Shown: positions 34,592-48,840, counted from the stretch's first letter. The stretch is DNA of 64,000 nt from Lysobacter sp. BMK333-48F3 (GCF_019733395.1 NZ_JAIHOO010000001.1:1178001-1242000), one strand, 5' to 3'. Numbers and translations: made by a program. Notes: a model not told the origin generated them from the sequence alone.

Positions 34592-35701
34592 TCAGTTCAT
34601 CGAACGCGCCAAAGCGCGCCGGTAGGCCTCTGCGTCCCAATCGACCAGGGCGGCGACCTCGTCCGCGCCCAGCCGCGCCAGCGGTTCGTCGCCGTTCAGG
34701 CGCAAGCCCAGCAGCGCCAGGCAATGCAGCATCGCCTGCGCGCCGGCCGACAATCCCGGTGCGACCAGCACGCCGGCGTCTTCGACCAGGGCGAACGCCG
34801 GCATCGCTCCGTGCTCGCTCAGGCAGCGCTCCAGCGCCTGCGACAAACGCTCGCCGGCGCCGACCTGGGCCGCGCACGCGCCGAGAAACACCGCGTGATC
34901 GGGATACAGCACGCCGTCCGCCGCGATCGCGCGCGCGACCGCATCGCTGGCCAGCGCATGCACCAACGGATCGGCGGGCGACTGCCAGGACAGATCATTG
35001 GCAGCGCGCAGTCGCTCAGGCTGCGATGCCGGCGCGGCGCGCGGACTGCGCATCAGCCGGCGCTCGACCTCGTCCAGGCGCGCGGCGACCTGCGCGCAAT
35101 CCTCGCCGGCGACGACCAGCCCGTGATTGGCCAACACCAACACGTCCGGCACCTCGGGTGCGCGCGCGCCGATGGCATCGGCGACCGCGCAGGTCAAGGG
35201 ATGTCCGGGCCGCCGGTAAGGCACCCACGCCCAGTTCATCTCGCCCAATCGTTCCTGCAAACGTTTTCTCGCATCCGTGCGCACCGCCCAGGCCAGCGTG
35301 TTCACCGAATGCACATGCGCGACGACGCGCTGCGGCAGCAAGGCATGCAACGAGGTTTCGATCGACGGCCGCAGCGGAAAACCGCGCGCGATCTCGATGA
35401 TCCGATCCTCGGCGTCGTCGTGCCGCAACGCAGCACGCACCTGCGACAACGGCAGACGCACGAACAGTTCGCGCTCGCGCGCCTGCGCGAGCCACGTACC
35501 GGAAGCCTTCACCCACAACTCGTCGTCGCGCTTGAGCGAGGTATTGCCGCCGCCTCCCTGAACAAGCAAAGGCTCAGCACCAATACGCGCCGAAAACGCG
35601 ATTAGATCGGTTAAAAACTCTGCATTGGCCACGGCGGTCACCCTGCGGGCGCTGTGCTCGCGTGGTGTGTTTCGTGTTGCCAGAACTGCCTTTCCATGCA
35701 T
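34592..35701 (-). CDS. Class II aldolase/adducin family protein
   Basis: The product, 369 residues from the chosen ATG, shows the class II aldolase fold: LLVQGGGGNTSLKRDDELWVKASGTWLA, RPSIETSLHALLPQRVVAHVHS with the metal His cluster, and LVLANHGLVVAGEDCAQV with a third metal His. It then has an extra C-terminal domain with PDHAVFLGACAAQ. Members split or form aldol bonds or isomerise sugar phosphates. Possible starts include the GTG at 35632, which better matches related N-termini (NAEFLTDL). It is divergent from the NRPS operon and separated from the double nucleotidyltransferase by 36 bases. Confidence 0.75.
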   Translation of the reverse strand: MHGKAVLATRNTPREHSARRVTAVANAEFLTDLIAFSARIGAEPLLVQGGGGNTSLKRDDELWVKASGTWLAQARERELFVRLPLSQVRAALRHDDAEDRIIEIARGFPLRPSIETSLHALLPQRVVAHVHSVNTLAWAVRTDARKRLQERLGEMNWAWVPYRRPGHPLTCAVADAIGARAPEVPDVLVLANHGLVVAGEDCAQVAARLDEVERRLMRSPRAAPASQPERLRAANDLSWQSPADPLVHALASDAVARAIAADGVLYPDHAVFLGACAAQVGAGERLSQALERCLSEHGAMPAFALVEDAGVLVAPGLSAGAQAMLHCLALLGLRLNGDEPLARLGADEVAALVDWDAEAYRRALARSMN

Positions 35702-36036
35702 TGCCCCCCGGCTGTGAAACTCCTGGAAACTCCCTCTACGCAGCGGAATTCGAGAACCGGACATCCCGTCCGGCGGATACATCGCTGCGTTGGTCCGTCT
35801 TCACGTCGATCTCCCCGCCAGGCACTGGACGACCCGGCAATCGATGTGGTCCGCTTTGCGCCCGGATCCCGTTATGTGGATAGGATAGAGATCAGGGGGC
35901 ACCGCCGACGGCATGCCAAGGATGCAAGCGACTGGGGGTCGCGCGCAACTGCATCTCAAGGTTTGCGAGCGCTGGATGCCATAAGGGAGCCGACGGGACT
36001 GGTCGGCCGAATGGAGTCGTCACAAGGAAGGGGTTG
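35702..36036. promoter_or_regulatory. Divergent promoter region between the aldolase gene and the NRPS operon
   Basis: About 335 bases, lower in GC than either neighbour. It should hold promoters of both the minus-strand gene chain and the NRPS operon. TAGGAT near 35882 is a possible -10 but no matching -35 was found. A GGAAGGGG ribosome site precedes the ATG of the first NRPS gene. No palindromic operator was recognised. Confidence 0.5.
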
Positions 36037-39371
<3,335 letters not shown>

Positions 39372-39375
<4 letters not shown>

Positions 39376-42300
39376 ACGAGCACGACCCCCGCCTGGCAGG
39401 CCTGTCGCCGGAAAAGCGCGCGCTGGCGTTGCAGCAGCTCGGCCGGCGCCAGGCGGCCGCGCGCAACGCGCTGGTCCGCCGCGAGCGGCCGGCGCGGCTG
39501 CCGCTGTCGTTCGCTCAGCAGCGATTGTGGATCCTGGATCAGTTCGAACCGGGATCGGCGGTGTACAACGTGCCGATGAGCCTGTGGGTCGAGGGTCGCC
39601 TCGACCGCGAGGCCCTGCAGCGCGCGCTCGACGAGATCGTGCGCCGGCACGAAAGCCTGCGCACGGTGATCCGCGCCGACGACGACGGCCCCTACCAGCA
39701 GGTGCTGGATCCGGTGCCGGTGCCGCTGGCGCAGGACGACCTGCGCGCGCTGCCGGCGGCGGAGCGCGAGGCGGCCGCGTTCGCGCGCGGCCGCGCCGAA
39801 GCCGCGCGCGCCTTCGATCTGGCCCGCGGGCCGATGTTCCGCGCCACCCTGATCCAGGTCGAAGACCAGCGCCGGCTGCTGGTGCTCAACGCCCACCACA
39901 TCGTCGTCGACGGCTGGTCGCTGGGCATCCTGCTCGGCGAGCTGCAGCAGCTGTACGCGGCGTTTTCGCGCCACGCGGCCTCGCCGCTGGCCGAGCCCGC
40001 GCTGCAGTACGCCGACTACGCCCTGTGGCAGCGCGAACAGCTCGAGCGCGGCAAGCTGCAGCCGCAGCTCGACTATTGGACCCAGCGCCTGTCCGGGCGC
40101 CTGCCGGTGCTGGAGGTGCCGGGCGACCGGCCGCGGCCGGCGCGCCAGGACCATGCCGGCGCGGCCTTGCGCGAGGTGGTGCCGGCCGAACTGTACGAAC
40201 AGGTCAAGCAACTGGCGCGCGAGCACGGCGCGACCCCGTTCATGACCGTGCTGGCCGCGTTCCAGACCCTGCTGATGCGCTACAGCGGCCAGACCGACCA
40301 GATCTGCGGCGTCGGCCTGGCCAATCGCGGCCGGGCCGAACTGGAGCCGATGATCGGCTTCTTCATCAACACCCTGGCGCTGCGCCACGACCTGTCCGGC
40401 GACCCCAGCTTCGCCGAACTGCTGGCGCGGGTGAAGGACGGCACGATCGGCGCGTTCTCGCACCAGGACCTGCCGATCGAGCGCCTGATCGAATCGCTCG
40501 ACCTGGACCGCGCGCTCAGCCACACCCCGCTGTTCCAGGTGATGCTGTTCTTCCAGAACTTCCCCGCCGGCGGTGCGCCGACCGAGGAGCTGCAACTGCG
40601 CTCGGTCAGCTTCGACGCGGTCAACCAGGGCACCTCGCGCACCGACCTGTCGCTGTTCGCCAGCGAAGAAGGCGACGAGCTGCGGCTGTTCTTCGAATAC
40701 GCCACCGCGCTGTTCGACCAGGCCACGGTCGCCGCGTTCGCGCGCCACCTGGTGCAGTTGCTGCGCTCGGCGGTGGCCGACCCGCAGCGCCGGCTCAGCG
40801 AGCTGGAGATTCTCGAACCGGGCGAGCGCGAACGACTGCTGCACGCCAACAACGACACCGCGCTGGACCTGCCGCAGCAAGCGCTGCACGCCGCGTTCGA
40901 AGCCCAGGCCGCGCAGCATCCGCAGGCGATCGCGGTCGAGCAGGGCCAGGCGCGGCTGAGCTACGCCGAACTCGACGCCCAGGCCGACGCGGTCGCGCGC
41001 GCGCTGGCCGCGCGCGGCGTCGGTTGCGGCGACCTGGTCGGCCTGCTGGTCGAACGCACTCCGCGCATGCTCGCGGCGTTGCTCGGCACGCTCAAGGCCG
41101 GCGCCGCCTACGTGCCGATGGACCCGGCCTATCCGGCCGAGCGCCTGGGCTTCATGCTCGAAGACGCGGCGATGCGGCTGGTGCTGGGCGAACGCGTCCT
41201 GCTCGCCGCGCTGCCGGCCGCGCAGGCGACGCTGGCGCTGGAAGATGCGCTGGCCGAACCCGGCCAGGGCCGCGTCGCGGCGACGCCGCAGGCCGACGAC
41301 CTGGCCTATGTCATCTTCACTTCCGGCTCGACCGGCCGGCCCAAGGGCGTGCAGATCGCCCACCGCGCCGCGCTCAACTTCCTCGCCTCGGTCGCGCGCG
41401 AGCCCGGCCTGGGCCGCGACGACGCGCTGTGCGCGGTGACCACGCTGTCGTTCGACATCGCCGTGCTGGAGCTGCTGCTGCCGCTCAGCGTCGGCGCGCG
41501 CGTCGTCCTCGCCGACCGCGACACCGCCGCCGACGGCGCCGCCCTGTCGCGCCTGCTGCAAAGCTCGCGCAGCACGCTCATGCAGGCCACGCCGGCGACC
41601 TGGCGCATGCTGCTCGACGCCGGCTGGCGCGCGCCGCCCGGTCTGCGCCTGCTGTGCGGCGGCGAAGCCTTGCCGCGCGAACTGGCCGACCGCCTGCTCG
41701 CCGACGGCGCGCAGCTGTGGAACCTGTACGGCCCGACCGAAACCACGGTGTGGTCGGCCTTGGAACGGGTGCGTGCGGACGGTGCGATCTGCATCGGCCG
41801 GCCGATGGCCAACACCCAGATCTACGTGGTCGACCGCGCGTTGCGGCCGGTGCCGGCCGGCGTGCCCGGCGAGCTGCTGATCGGCGGCCTCGGCGTGGCC
41901 CGCGGCTATCTGGGACGGCCGCAGCTGACCGCGGAGAAATTCGTTCCCGATCCGTTCGGCAAGGCACCCGGTGCGCGCCTGTACCGCACCGGCGACCTCG
42001 CCCGCTGGCGCCGCGACGGCCGCCTGGAAGTACTCGGCCGGATCGATCATCAGATCAAGCTGCGCGGCTTCCGCATCGAACTGGGCGAGATCGAGTCGGT
42101 GCTGGCCGAGCATCCGTCGGTGCATCAAGCCGTGGCGGTCTGCCGCGAGGATCGCCCCGGCGATCAGCGCCTGGTCGCCTACGCGGTCGCCCGCGCCGGC
42201 CACAGCATCGACGTCGAACAACTGCGCGCGCTGGCCAAGCGCCGCCTGCCCGACTACATGCTGCCCAGCGCCTGGGTCGCGTTGCAGGCGATGCCGCTGA

Positions 42301-42710
42301 CCCCGAACGGCAAGGTCGACCGGCGCGCGCTGCCGGCGCCCGACGCGCAGGCCGAAGCGGCCGGCGGCGAACGCTATGCCGCGCCGCGCAACGCCGAGGA
42401 AGAAAAGCTCGCCGCGTTGTGGGCGGAAACGCTGGGCCGCGAGCGGGTCGGCATCGACGACGATTTCTTCGCCCTCGGCGGCCATTCGCTGCTCGCCACC
42501 CGACTGCTGAGCCGGATCAACCAGAGTTTCGCCGTGCAAGCGACGCTGCGCGCGCTGTTCGAGGCGCCGACGGTCGCCGGCTTCGCCGCCTGGCTGGCCG
42601 AGCACCGCATGCGCGGCCTCGACGACGAGGCGCTGGCCGGCATGCTCGACCAGCTCGAAGGCCTGTCGGACGACGAAATCCAGGCCCTGCTCGCCGGCGC
42701 CGGCGCCTGA
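39372..42710 (+). CDS. NRPS module 2 (C-A-T), glycine-type A domain
   Basis: A 1112-residue C-A-T synthetase whose GTG overlaps the stop of module 1 (GTGA). The C domain has SFAQQRLWILDQF and HHIVVDG (175-181); A has [12 protein letters not shown] near 650 and YGPTETT; the carrier Ser is at residue 1039 in LGGHSLLATRL. The pocket residues read D-I-L-Q-L-G-L-V-W-K, one conservative step from the published glycine code (DILQLGLIWK). This is the best-supported substrate call in the operon. It ends in LEGLSDDEIQALLAG, similar to module 1, and the N-terminus starts with a LSPEKRALALQQL helix like its partners. Confidence 0.9.
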
Positions 42711-42739
42711 CTCCACGGCATTCAAGGACGAATCCACGC

Positions 42740-45700
42740 ATGACTTCCATCCATCCTCCCGCCGACGCCCTGGCCGATCGCCTGGCCCGGTTGAGCCCGC
42801 AGCAGCGCGAGCTGCTGCAACGCCAACTCGCCGCGCGCAGCGGCGCGACGCCGCCGCGCGAGGAGGCCATCGCCCGCCGCAGCGTTGCCGGCCAGCCGCT
42901 GCCGCTGTCGGCCGCGCAACAGCGGATGTGGTTCTTCGAACGCTTCCAGCCCGGCACCGGCGCCTACCACGTCTACGGCCACTACCGCCTGCGCGGCGCG
43001 CTCGATGCGCAGGCGCTGCAGCGCGCGTTCGCCGGCATCGTGCGCCGCCACGACGCGCTGCGCACCGGCTTCGGCGAAGTCGCCGGCGAGCCGCGCCAGA
43101 CCGTCGTCGCGCAAGTCGATTTCGCCCTCGAACACAGCGACCTGAGCGGGCTGCCGGCGGAGCAGCGCGAGGCCGAGGTCCAACGCCGGGTCGACGCCGA
43201 AAGCGAGCGCCCGTTCGACCTGACCCGGCCGCCGCTGTTGCGCGCCGGCCTGCTGCGCCTGGCCGACGACCACCACGTGCTGACCGTGGTGATGCACCAC
43301 ATCGTCTCCGATGCCTGGTCGTTCGGCGTGCTGCACGCCGAGCTGGCCGCCGCCTATGCGGCCGAACTCGACGGCGGCGACGCCGCCCTGGCCGAGCTGC
43401 CCCTGCAGTTCGGCGACTACGTGCTGTGGCAGCGCGATGCGGCGCAGGCGCAACGGGTGGAGACGCAGCTCGACTACTGGCGCGGCGCCCTGGACGGCGT
43501 CGGCGGCTTGCTCGATCTGCCCAGCGACCGGCCGCGTTCGCCGACCCCGCTGGGCCGCGGCGCGCGCCTGCCCCTGCACCTGCCGCCGGAACTCGGCGCC
43601 GCGGTCGAGGCCTATGCGCGCCAGCACGGCGCGACGCCGTTCATGCTGTTGCTGGCGGTGTTCCAGGCCCTGCTCGGCCGCCACGCCGGCCAGGACGAAG
43701 TGGTGGTCGGCTCGCCCGTGGCCGGCCGCGAGCGCAACGAAACCGGGCCGCTGATCGGCCTGTTCGTCAACACCGTCGCCCTGCGCGGCGACCTGCGCGG
43801 CGAGCCGAGCCTGCGCGAGTTGCTGGCGCGCACCCGCGGCCAGGTGCTGGACGCGCTGGAGCACGCGCAGGCGCCGCTGGAACGGGTGGTCGACGAGCTG
43901 CGGATCGAACGCGTACCCGGGCGCACGCCGCTGTTCCAGACCATGTTCGTGCTGCAGAACGGCAATGGCGCGCCGCTGCAGCTGCAGGGGCTGGACGCTT
44001 ACTGGATCGAGTCGCAGGTGCAGAGCGCGCGCTTCGAGCTGACCTTGTCGCTGGGCGACGCCGGCGACGGCCTGCGCGGCGTGCTCGACTACGACACCGA
44101 ACTGTTCGACGAGGACACCGCCCGGCGCCTGCTGCGCCAGTACCAGACCCTGCTGCGCAATGCGCTGGCCGAACCGGAGCGGCCGTTGGCGCAGCTGAGC
44201 CTGCTCGACGACGAGCAACGCGCGCAGCTGCTGCGGCTCGGCGACGGCGGCGAGGCCGAGGATCCGGCCGACGCTCACCTGTACGCGCTGATCGCCGCGC
44301 AAGCGGCGCGCACGCCCGAGGCCGCGGCCCTGGTCGAACCGGGCCGCGAGTTGAGCTACGCCGAACTGATCGCGCGCGCCAATGGCCTGGGGCGGCGGCT
44401 GCAGGCGCTGGGCATCGGCGCGGAAGCGCGGGTCGCGGTGCTCGCCGACCGTTCGGCCGAAGCCATCGTCGGCGTGCTCGGCGCGCTCGCCGCCGGCGCG
44501 GCCTACCTGCCGCTGGACCCGGGCCATCCCGACGAACGCCTGAATTTCCTGCTTGCCGATGCCGGCGCGCAGGCGCTGATCGTGCCGCCGACGCAGCGCG
44601 CCCGCGCCCAGGCGCTGGCGCCGGCGGTGCCGCTGCTGCACAGCGACGAAACCGAACCCAGCGCGCAACCGCCGGCGGTCGAACGCCGCGCCGGTCATGC
44701 CGCCTACGTGGTCTATACCTCCGGCTCGACCGGCCAGCCCAAGGGCGTGGTGATCGAGCACCGCGGCGCGGTCAACCTGACCCGCGGCTTCATCGCCCGC
44801 CACGATTTCGACCGCCAGCGGCTGCTGATGATTCCGCCGCTGGTGTTCGACGCCTCGGTCGGCGACCTGTTTCCGGCCCTGGCCAGCGGCTCGGCCCTGG
44901 TCCTGCATCCGGCGCCGACCGAACTGGGGCCGTTCGAACTGGAACGTTTCTGCGACCAGCACCGGGTCAGCGCGATCGACGCGCCGGCGGCGCTGTGGCG
45001 GCGCTGGTCGGAAGGCTGGGCGGCGACCCGGCGCGAACGCCCGCTGCTGCCGCAGCTGCGGCTGATGATGATCGGCGGCGAGAGCGTGCCGGTCGAACAG
45101 GTGCGCCGCTTCGCCGCGATCACCGAAGGCCGCGCGGTGCTGTGCAACCACTACGGCCCGACCGAGGCCTCGGTCTGCGCGACCCTGCTGGCGACCCGCG
45201 ACGGCAGCGAGCTGAGCGCGCAGGAACTGCCGATCGGCCGGCCGTTGCCGGGCGTGCGCTGTTACGTGCTCGACCGCCACGGCGCACTGGCGCCGCGCGG
45301 CGCGGTCGGCGAACTGTGCATCGGCGGCCTCGGCGTGGCGCGCGAGTACCTCGGCCAGCCCGAGCTGAGCGCGCAGGCCTTCCCGCCCGACCCTTACGCG
45401 GCCTCGGACGGCGCGCGCCTGTACCGCACCGGCGACCTGGCGCGCTGGGACCGCGACGGCCACCTGCAGTTCCTCGGCCGCCGCGATCACCAGATCAAAC
45501 TGCGCGGCTTCCGCATCGAGCTGGGCGAAATAGAGTCGGCGCTGGAGGCGCACGAGCTGGTCGAAACCGCGGTGGTGCTGCTGCGCGAAGACCGCCCCGG
45601 CGAACGCCGTCTGGTCGCCTACGTGGTCGGCGCCGACGGGCTCGACCCCGGCCGGCTGCGCGAGCATCTGGCCCAGCGCCTGCCCGAGGCCTTGCTGCCG

Positions 45701-47245
45701 GCGCAGTACCTGCGCCTGCCGGCGATGCCGCTGACCGGCAACGGCAAGATCGACCGCAAGGCGTTGCCGGCGCCGAGCGCGCAGGCCGCGCTCGAGCGCA
45801 GCCTGCGCGCGCCGGCCAGCGACACCGAACAGGCGGTGCTGGCGGTATGGCGCGAAGTGCTGGGGCGCGACGAACTCAGCACCGACGACGATTTCTTCGC
45901 CAGCGGCGGCGATTCGCTGTTGACCCTGCCGCTGGTGTTCAAGCTGCACGCCGCGCTCGGCGTCGAGCTGCCGCTGGCGGCGGTGTTCGCCGCGCCGACC
46001 ATCGCCGGCCAGGCGCGCAAGATCGACGAGTTGCGCGCCGGCGGCGGCGAAGACGACTTCGATCTGGCGGCCGAAGTGGTGCTGGAAGACGAGATCGACC
46101 CGCGCCTGGCGCCGCTGCCGGCCGCGCCGCGCGGCGCGCCGGCTTCGGTCCTGATCACCGGCGCCACCGGCTTCCTCGGCGCCTATCTGGCGCGCGAGTT
46201 GCTCGACGCCACCGACGCCGAGCTGCTGTGCCTGGTGCGCGCGGCCTCGGCCGAGGACGGCCTGCGCCGGATCCGCGCCAACCTCGACAGCTACGGCCTG
46301 TGGCGCGACGCCGACGCGGCGCGGCTGGTGCCGGTGCTCGGCGACCTGGCCTCGCCGCGGCTGGGCCTGGACGAGGCCGCGTTCGACGCGATCGCCCGGC
46401 GCGCCGAAGCGATCTTCCACAACGGCGGCCAGGTCAATTTCCTCGCCCCCTACGAACACCTGCGCGCGGCCAACGTCGAAGGCACGCGCGAAGTGTTGCG
46501 CCTGGCCACCCGCCACCGGGTCAAGCCGGTGCATCTGGTATCCACGCTCGGCGTGTGCCTGATCGGCTCCAACCTCGAACGCACCGTGCTCGAGTCCGAT
46601 CCGCCGCCGCCGGCCGAGGAACAGTACGGCGGCTACAACCAGAGCAAGTGGGTCGGCGAACAGCTGGCGCTGCGCGCGCGCGAACGCGGCCTGCCGGTGG
46701 CGATCTACCGCCCGGCGCGGATCACCGGCGACAGCCGCAGCGGGGTCAGCAATCTCGGCGACTACTTCAACGCCTGGCTCAAGGGCTGCGTGCAGCTCGG
46801 CGCCGCGCCGCACCTGCCCGACGAGGCATTCGACATGGCCCCGGTCGACTACGTCGGCCGCTCGATCGTGCGCATCGCCCTCGGCGCCGGCGACGCCAAC
46901 GGCAACTTCCACTTCTACAACCGCGCCCGGCTGCCGATTCCGCTGGCGGTGTCGCGCTTGCGCGCGGCCGGCCATGCGCTGGAGGAAGTCGACTATCCGC
47001 GCTGGCGCGAGCGCCTGCTGGCCGAGGCCGCGGTCTCGCGCGACAACGCCCTGGCCGCGTTCGCCGGGCTGTTCCCGCAGAATCCCGATCCGCGCGAGCC
47101 GGTCTTCGACTGCAGCGCCACCGCCGCCGCGGTGGCGCCGCTGGGGCTGGCGTGTCCGCCGGCCGACGCGGCGCTGTTCGACCGTTACCTGGGCTTTCTG
47201 CAGCAACGCGGCTTCCTGGCCCAGGCCGCGGAGGCGACCGCATGA
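42740..47245 (+). CDS. NRPS module 3 with terminal reductase (C-A-T-R)
   Basis: A 1501-residue synthetase. The C domain has SAAQQRMWFFERF and HHIVSDA (186-192), in which the usual Gly after the catalytic Asp is Ala. A has YTSGSTGQPKG near 660; its pocket reads D-A-G-D-M-I-H-V-C-K and is not assigned. The carrier is GGDSLLTL with Ser at 1059. The last third is a thioester reductase: Rossmann motif ITGATGFLGAYLARELL (about 1139-1155), and catalytic Tyr 1299 and Lys 1303 in YNQSKWVG. NAD(P)H-dependent release would give a peptide aldehyde or, after a second reduction, an alcohol. No thioesterase is present. Confidence 0.92.
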   Translation: MTSIHPPADALADRLARLSPQQRELLQRQLAARSGATPPREEAIARRSVAGQPLPLSAAQQRMWFFERFQPGTGAYHVYGHYRLRGALDAQALQRAFAGIVRRHDALRTGFGEVAGEPRQTVVAQVDFALEHSDLSGLPAEQREAEVQRRVDAESERPFDLTRPPLLRAGLLRLADDHHVLTVVMHHIVSDAWSFGVLHAELAAAYAAELDGGDAALAELPLQFGDYVLWQRDAAQAQRVETQLDYWRGALDGVGGLLDLPSDRPRSPTPLGRGARLPLHLPPELGAAVEAYARQHGATPFMLLLAVFQALLGRHAGQDEVVVGSPVAGRERNETGPLIGLFVNTVALRGDLRGEPSLRELLARTRGQVLDALEHAQAPLERVVDELRIERVPGRTPLFQTMFVLQNGNGAPLQLQGLDAYWIESQVQSARFELTLSLGDAGDGLRGVLDYDTELFDEDTARRLLRQYQTLLRNALAEPERPLAQLSLLDDEQRAQLLRLGDGGEAEDPADAHLYALIAAQAARTPEAAALVEPGRELSYAELIARANGLGRRLQALGIGAEARVAVLADRSAEAIVGVLGALAAGAAYLPLDPGHPDERLNFLLADAGAQALIVPPTQRARAQALAPAVPLLHSDETEPSAQPPAVERRAGHAAYVVYTSGSTGQPKGVVIEHRGAVNLTRGFIARHDFDRQRLLMIPPLVFDASVGDLFPALASGSALVLHPAPTELGPFELERFCDQHRVSAIDAPAALWRRWSEGWAATRRERPLLPQLRLMMIGGESVPVEQVRRFAAITEGRAVLCNHYGPTEASVCATLLATRDGSELSAQELPIGRPLPGVRCYVLDRHGALAPRGAVGELCIGGLGVAREYLGQPELSAQAFPPDPYAASDGARLYRTGDLARWDRDGHLQFLGRRDHQIKLRGFRIELGEIESALEAHELVETAVVLLREDRPGERRLVAYVVGADGLDPGRLREHLAQRLPEALLPAQYLRLPAMPLTGNGKIDRKALPAPSAQAALERSLRAPASDTEQAVLAVWREVLGRDELSTDDDFFASGGDSLLTLPLVFKLHAALGVELPLAAVFAAPTIAGQARKIDELRAGGGEDDFDLAAEVVLEDEIDPRLAPLPAAPRGAPASVLITGATGFLGAYLARELLDATDAELLCLVRAASAEDGLRRIRANLDSYGLWRDADAARLVPVLGDLASPRLGLDEAAFDAIARRAEAIFHNGGQVNFLAPYEHLRAANVEGTREVLRLATRHRVKPVHLVSTLGVCLIGSNLERTVLESDPPPPAEEQYGGYNQSKWVGEQLALRARERGLPVAIYRPARITGDSRSGVSNLGDYFNAWLKGCVQLGAAPHLPDEAFDMAPVDYVGRSIVRIALGAGDANGNFHFYNRARLPIPLAVSRLRAAGHALEEVDYPRWRERLLAEAAVSRDNALAAFAGLFPQNPDPREPVFDCSATAAAVAPLGLACPPADAALFDRYLGFLQQRGFLAQAAEATA

Positions 47246-48585
47246 GCCGCTGGTCCGGCCTGCGCGATTTCCTGCTGATCTGGTCCGGCCAGCTGATCTC
47301 CGGGGTCGGCTCGCGCCTGACCAGTTTCGCCTTGGGCGTGTGGGTGCTGCAGACCACCGGCTCGACCACCCGCTTCGCCCTGATCTTCGTCGCCATGGCG
47401 GTGCCGGCCTTGCTGATCGCGCCGTTCGCCGGCGCCCTGGTCGACCGCTGGAATCGCCGCCGCACCATGATCGTGTGCGAAGCCATCGCCGCGGCGACGA
47501 TGCTGGCGATGGCCGCGCTGCTGGCCGCTGGCCAACTGGCGATGGCGCACATCTATCTCGGCGTGGCGGTGACCGCGCTGACCAACGCCTTCCTGCAGCC
47601 GGCCTACCAGGCCAGCATTCCGCTGCTGGCCAACCAGGAACAGCTGACCCGGGTCAACGGCATGGTCCAGACCGGCTTCGCCGTGGCCCAGGTCGGCGGG
47701 CCCTTGCTGGCCGGCGTGCTGGTCAGCTCGATCTCGATGCCGGGCGTGCTGCTGGTCGATGCGCTGACCTTCTGCGCCGGCGTGGTCGCCTTGTGGCTGG
47801 CGCGGGTGCCGCAGCCGCAGCGCAGCGAGGACGAGCAGGAACCGAGCCTGTGGCGCGAGGCGGCGACCGGCTTGCGCTACGTGCGCGAACGGCGCGGGCT
47901 GCTCGGCCTGCTGATCGTGCTCGGGATCAGCAACTTCATGTTCGGACTGGCCAGCATCGCGATCACGCCGCTGATCCTGTCGGTGGCCGACCCCGGCCTG
48001 CTCGGCGTGCAGATGGCGATCGGCGGCGCCGGCCTGCTGATCGGCGGCCTCGCGGTCAGCACCTGGGGCGGACCGCGCCGGCGCATCGTCGGCGTGCTCG
48101 GCTATTCGTTGCTGGCCGGGCTGTTCCTGGCCGTGCACGGCCTGTGGCCGTCGTTCGCCCTGTTGGCGGTGGCCGGCTTCGCCTTCTTCCTGACCGTGCC
48201 GGTGATCGGCGCCAGCAACGCCGCGCTGTGGCAGAGCAAGGTGCCGGCCGATCTGCAAGGGCGCTGTTTCGCGATCCAGCGTGTCCTGTCGGAAGCGGCG
48301 ATGCCGTTGGCTTACTGCCTGGCCGGACCGCTCGCCGAGCGGGTGTTCGAACCGTGGATGAGCGCCGATGGCCTGTTGGCCGGTTCGCTCGGCGTTGTCC
48401 TCGGAACCGGTCCCGGCCGCGGCCTGGGCCTGATGTTCGTGGTGTTGGGCGTGTCGATGATGCTGACTGCGGCGCTGGCCTGGTCGGTGCGCGCGATCCG
48501 CCGGGTCGAGGACGACCTGCCGGACGCGCCCGTCGCAGCGGCGCAGACGCGAACGGCGGATAACACGATGGAGTGCGCGGCCTGA
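47242..48585 (+). CDS. MFS exporter, EntS-like (MFS_3)
   Basis: A 447-residue major facilitator with twelve membrane helices. FLLIWSGQLISGVGSRLTSFALGVWVL is the first helix pair, and DRWNRRRTMIVCEAIAAATM is the helix 2-3 loop motif of drug and siderophore exporters. The ATG overlaps the stop of module 3 (ATGA), so it is translationally coupled. It probably exports the peptide product and gives self-protection. Confidence 0.9.
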   Translation: MSRWSGLRDFLLIWSGQLISGVGSRLTSFALGVWVLQTTGSTTRFALIFVAMAVPALLIAPFAGALVDRWNRRRTMIVCEAIAAATMLAMAALLAAGQLAMAHIYLGVAVTALTNAFLQPAYQASIPLLANQEQLTRVNGMVQTGFAVAQVGGPLLAGVLVSSISMPGVLLVDALTFCAGVVALWLARVPQPQRSEDEQEPSLWREAATGLRYVRERRGLLGLLIVLGISNFMFGLASIAITPLILSVADPGLLGVQMAIGGAGLLIGGLAVSTWGGPRRRIVGVLGYSLLAGLFLAVHGLWPSFALLAVAGFAFFLTVPVIGASNAALWQSKVPADLQGRCFAIQRVLSEAAMPLAYCLAGPLAERVFEPWMSADGLLAGSLGVVLGTGPGRGLGLMFVVLGVSMMLTAALAWSVRAIRRVEDDLPDAPVAAAQTRTADNTMECAA

Positions 48586-48636
48586 GGCGCGACCGTGCGC
48601 GCTGGGGGCCGGATTGGAGACGACAAGGAGCAGGTC

Positions 48637-48840
48637 ATGCGAGAGGAAACGAACGACACGGAGCGGTACCGCGTGGTGGTGAACCACGAACAGCAATACT
48701 CGCTGTTGCGCGAAGGCGATGCGCTTCCGGCCGGCTGGCGCGATGCCGGCGCCGGCGGCGGCAAGGAGCAATGCCTCGCCCTGATCGGCGAGCGATGGAA
48801 CGACATGCGCCCGCGCAGCCTGCGCGGCGACGCGAACTGA
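48637..48840 (+). CDS. MbtH-like protein
   Basis: A 67-residue chaperone-like activator of adenylation domains. The family frame is visible: RYRVVVNHEQQYSLLREGDALPAGWRDAGAGG, then KEQCLALIGERWNDMRPRSLR. The common NxExQYS and CLxxIxxxWxDMRPxSLR motifs are kept; the usual WT before DMRP is WN here, and the first Trp of the QYSLWP motif is replaced by Leu. An AAGGAG lies six bases before the ATG, which excludes a longer start at 48595. It is in the NRPS operon and should bind one or more of the A domains. Confidence 0.9.
   Translation: MREETNDTERYRVVVNHEQQYSLLREGDALPAGWRDAGAGGGKEQCLALIGERWNDMRPRSLRGDAN

Noticed and set aside
48595..48636. Longer start for the MbtH-like protein
   Set aside because: The added residues do not resemble the family and AAGGAG sits inside that stretch, correctly spaced for the inner ATG.
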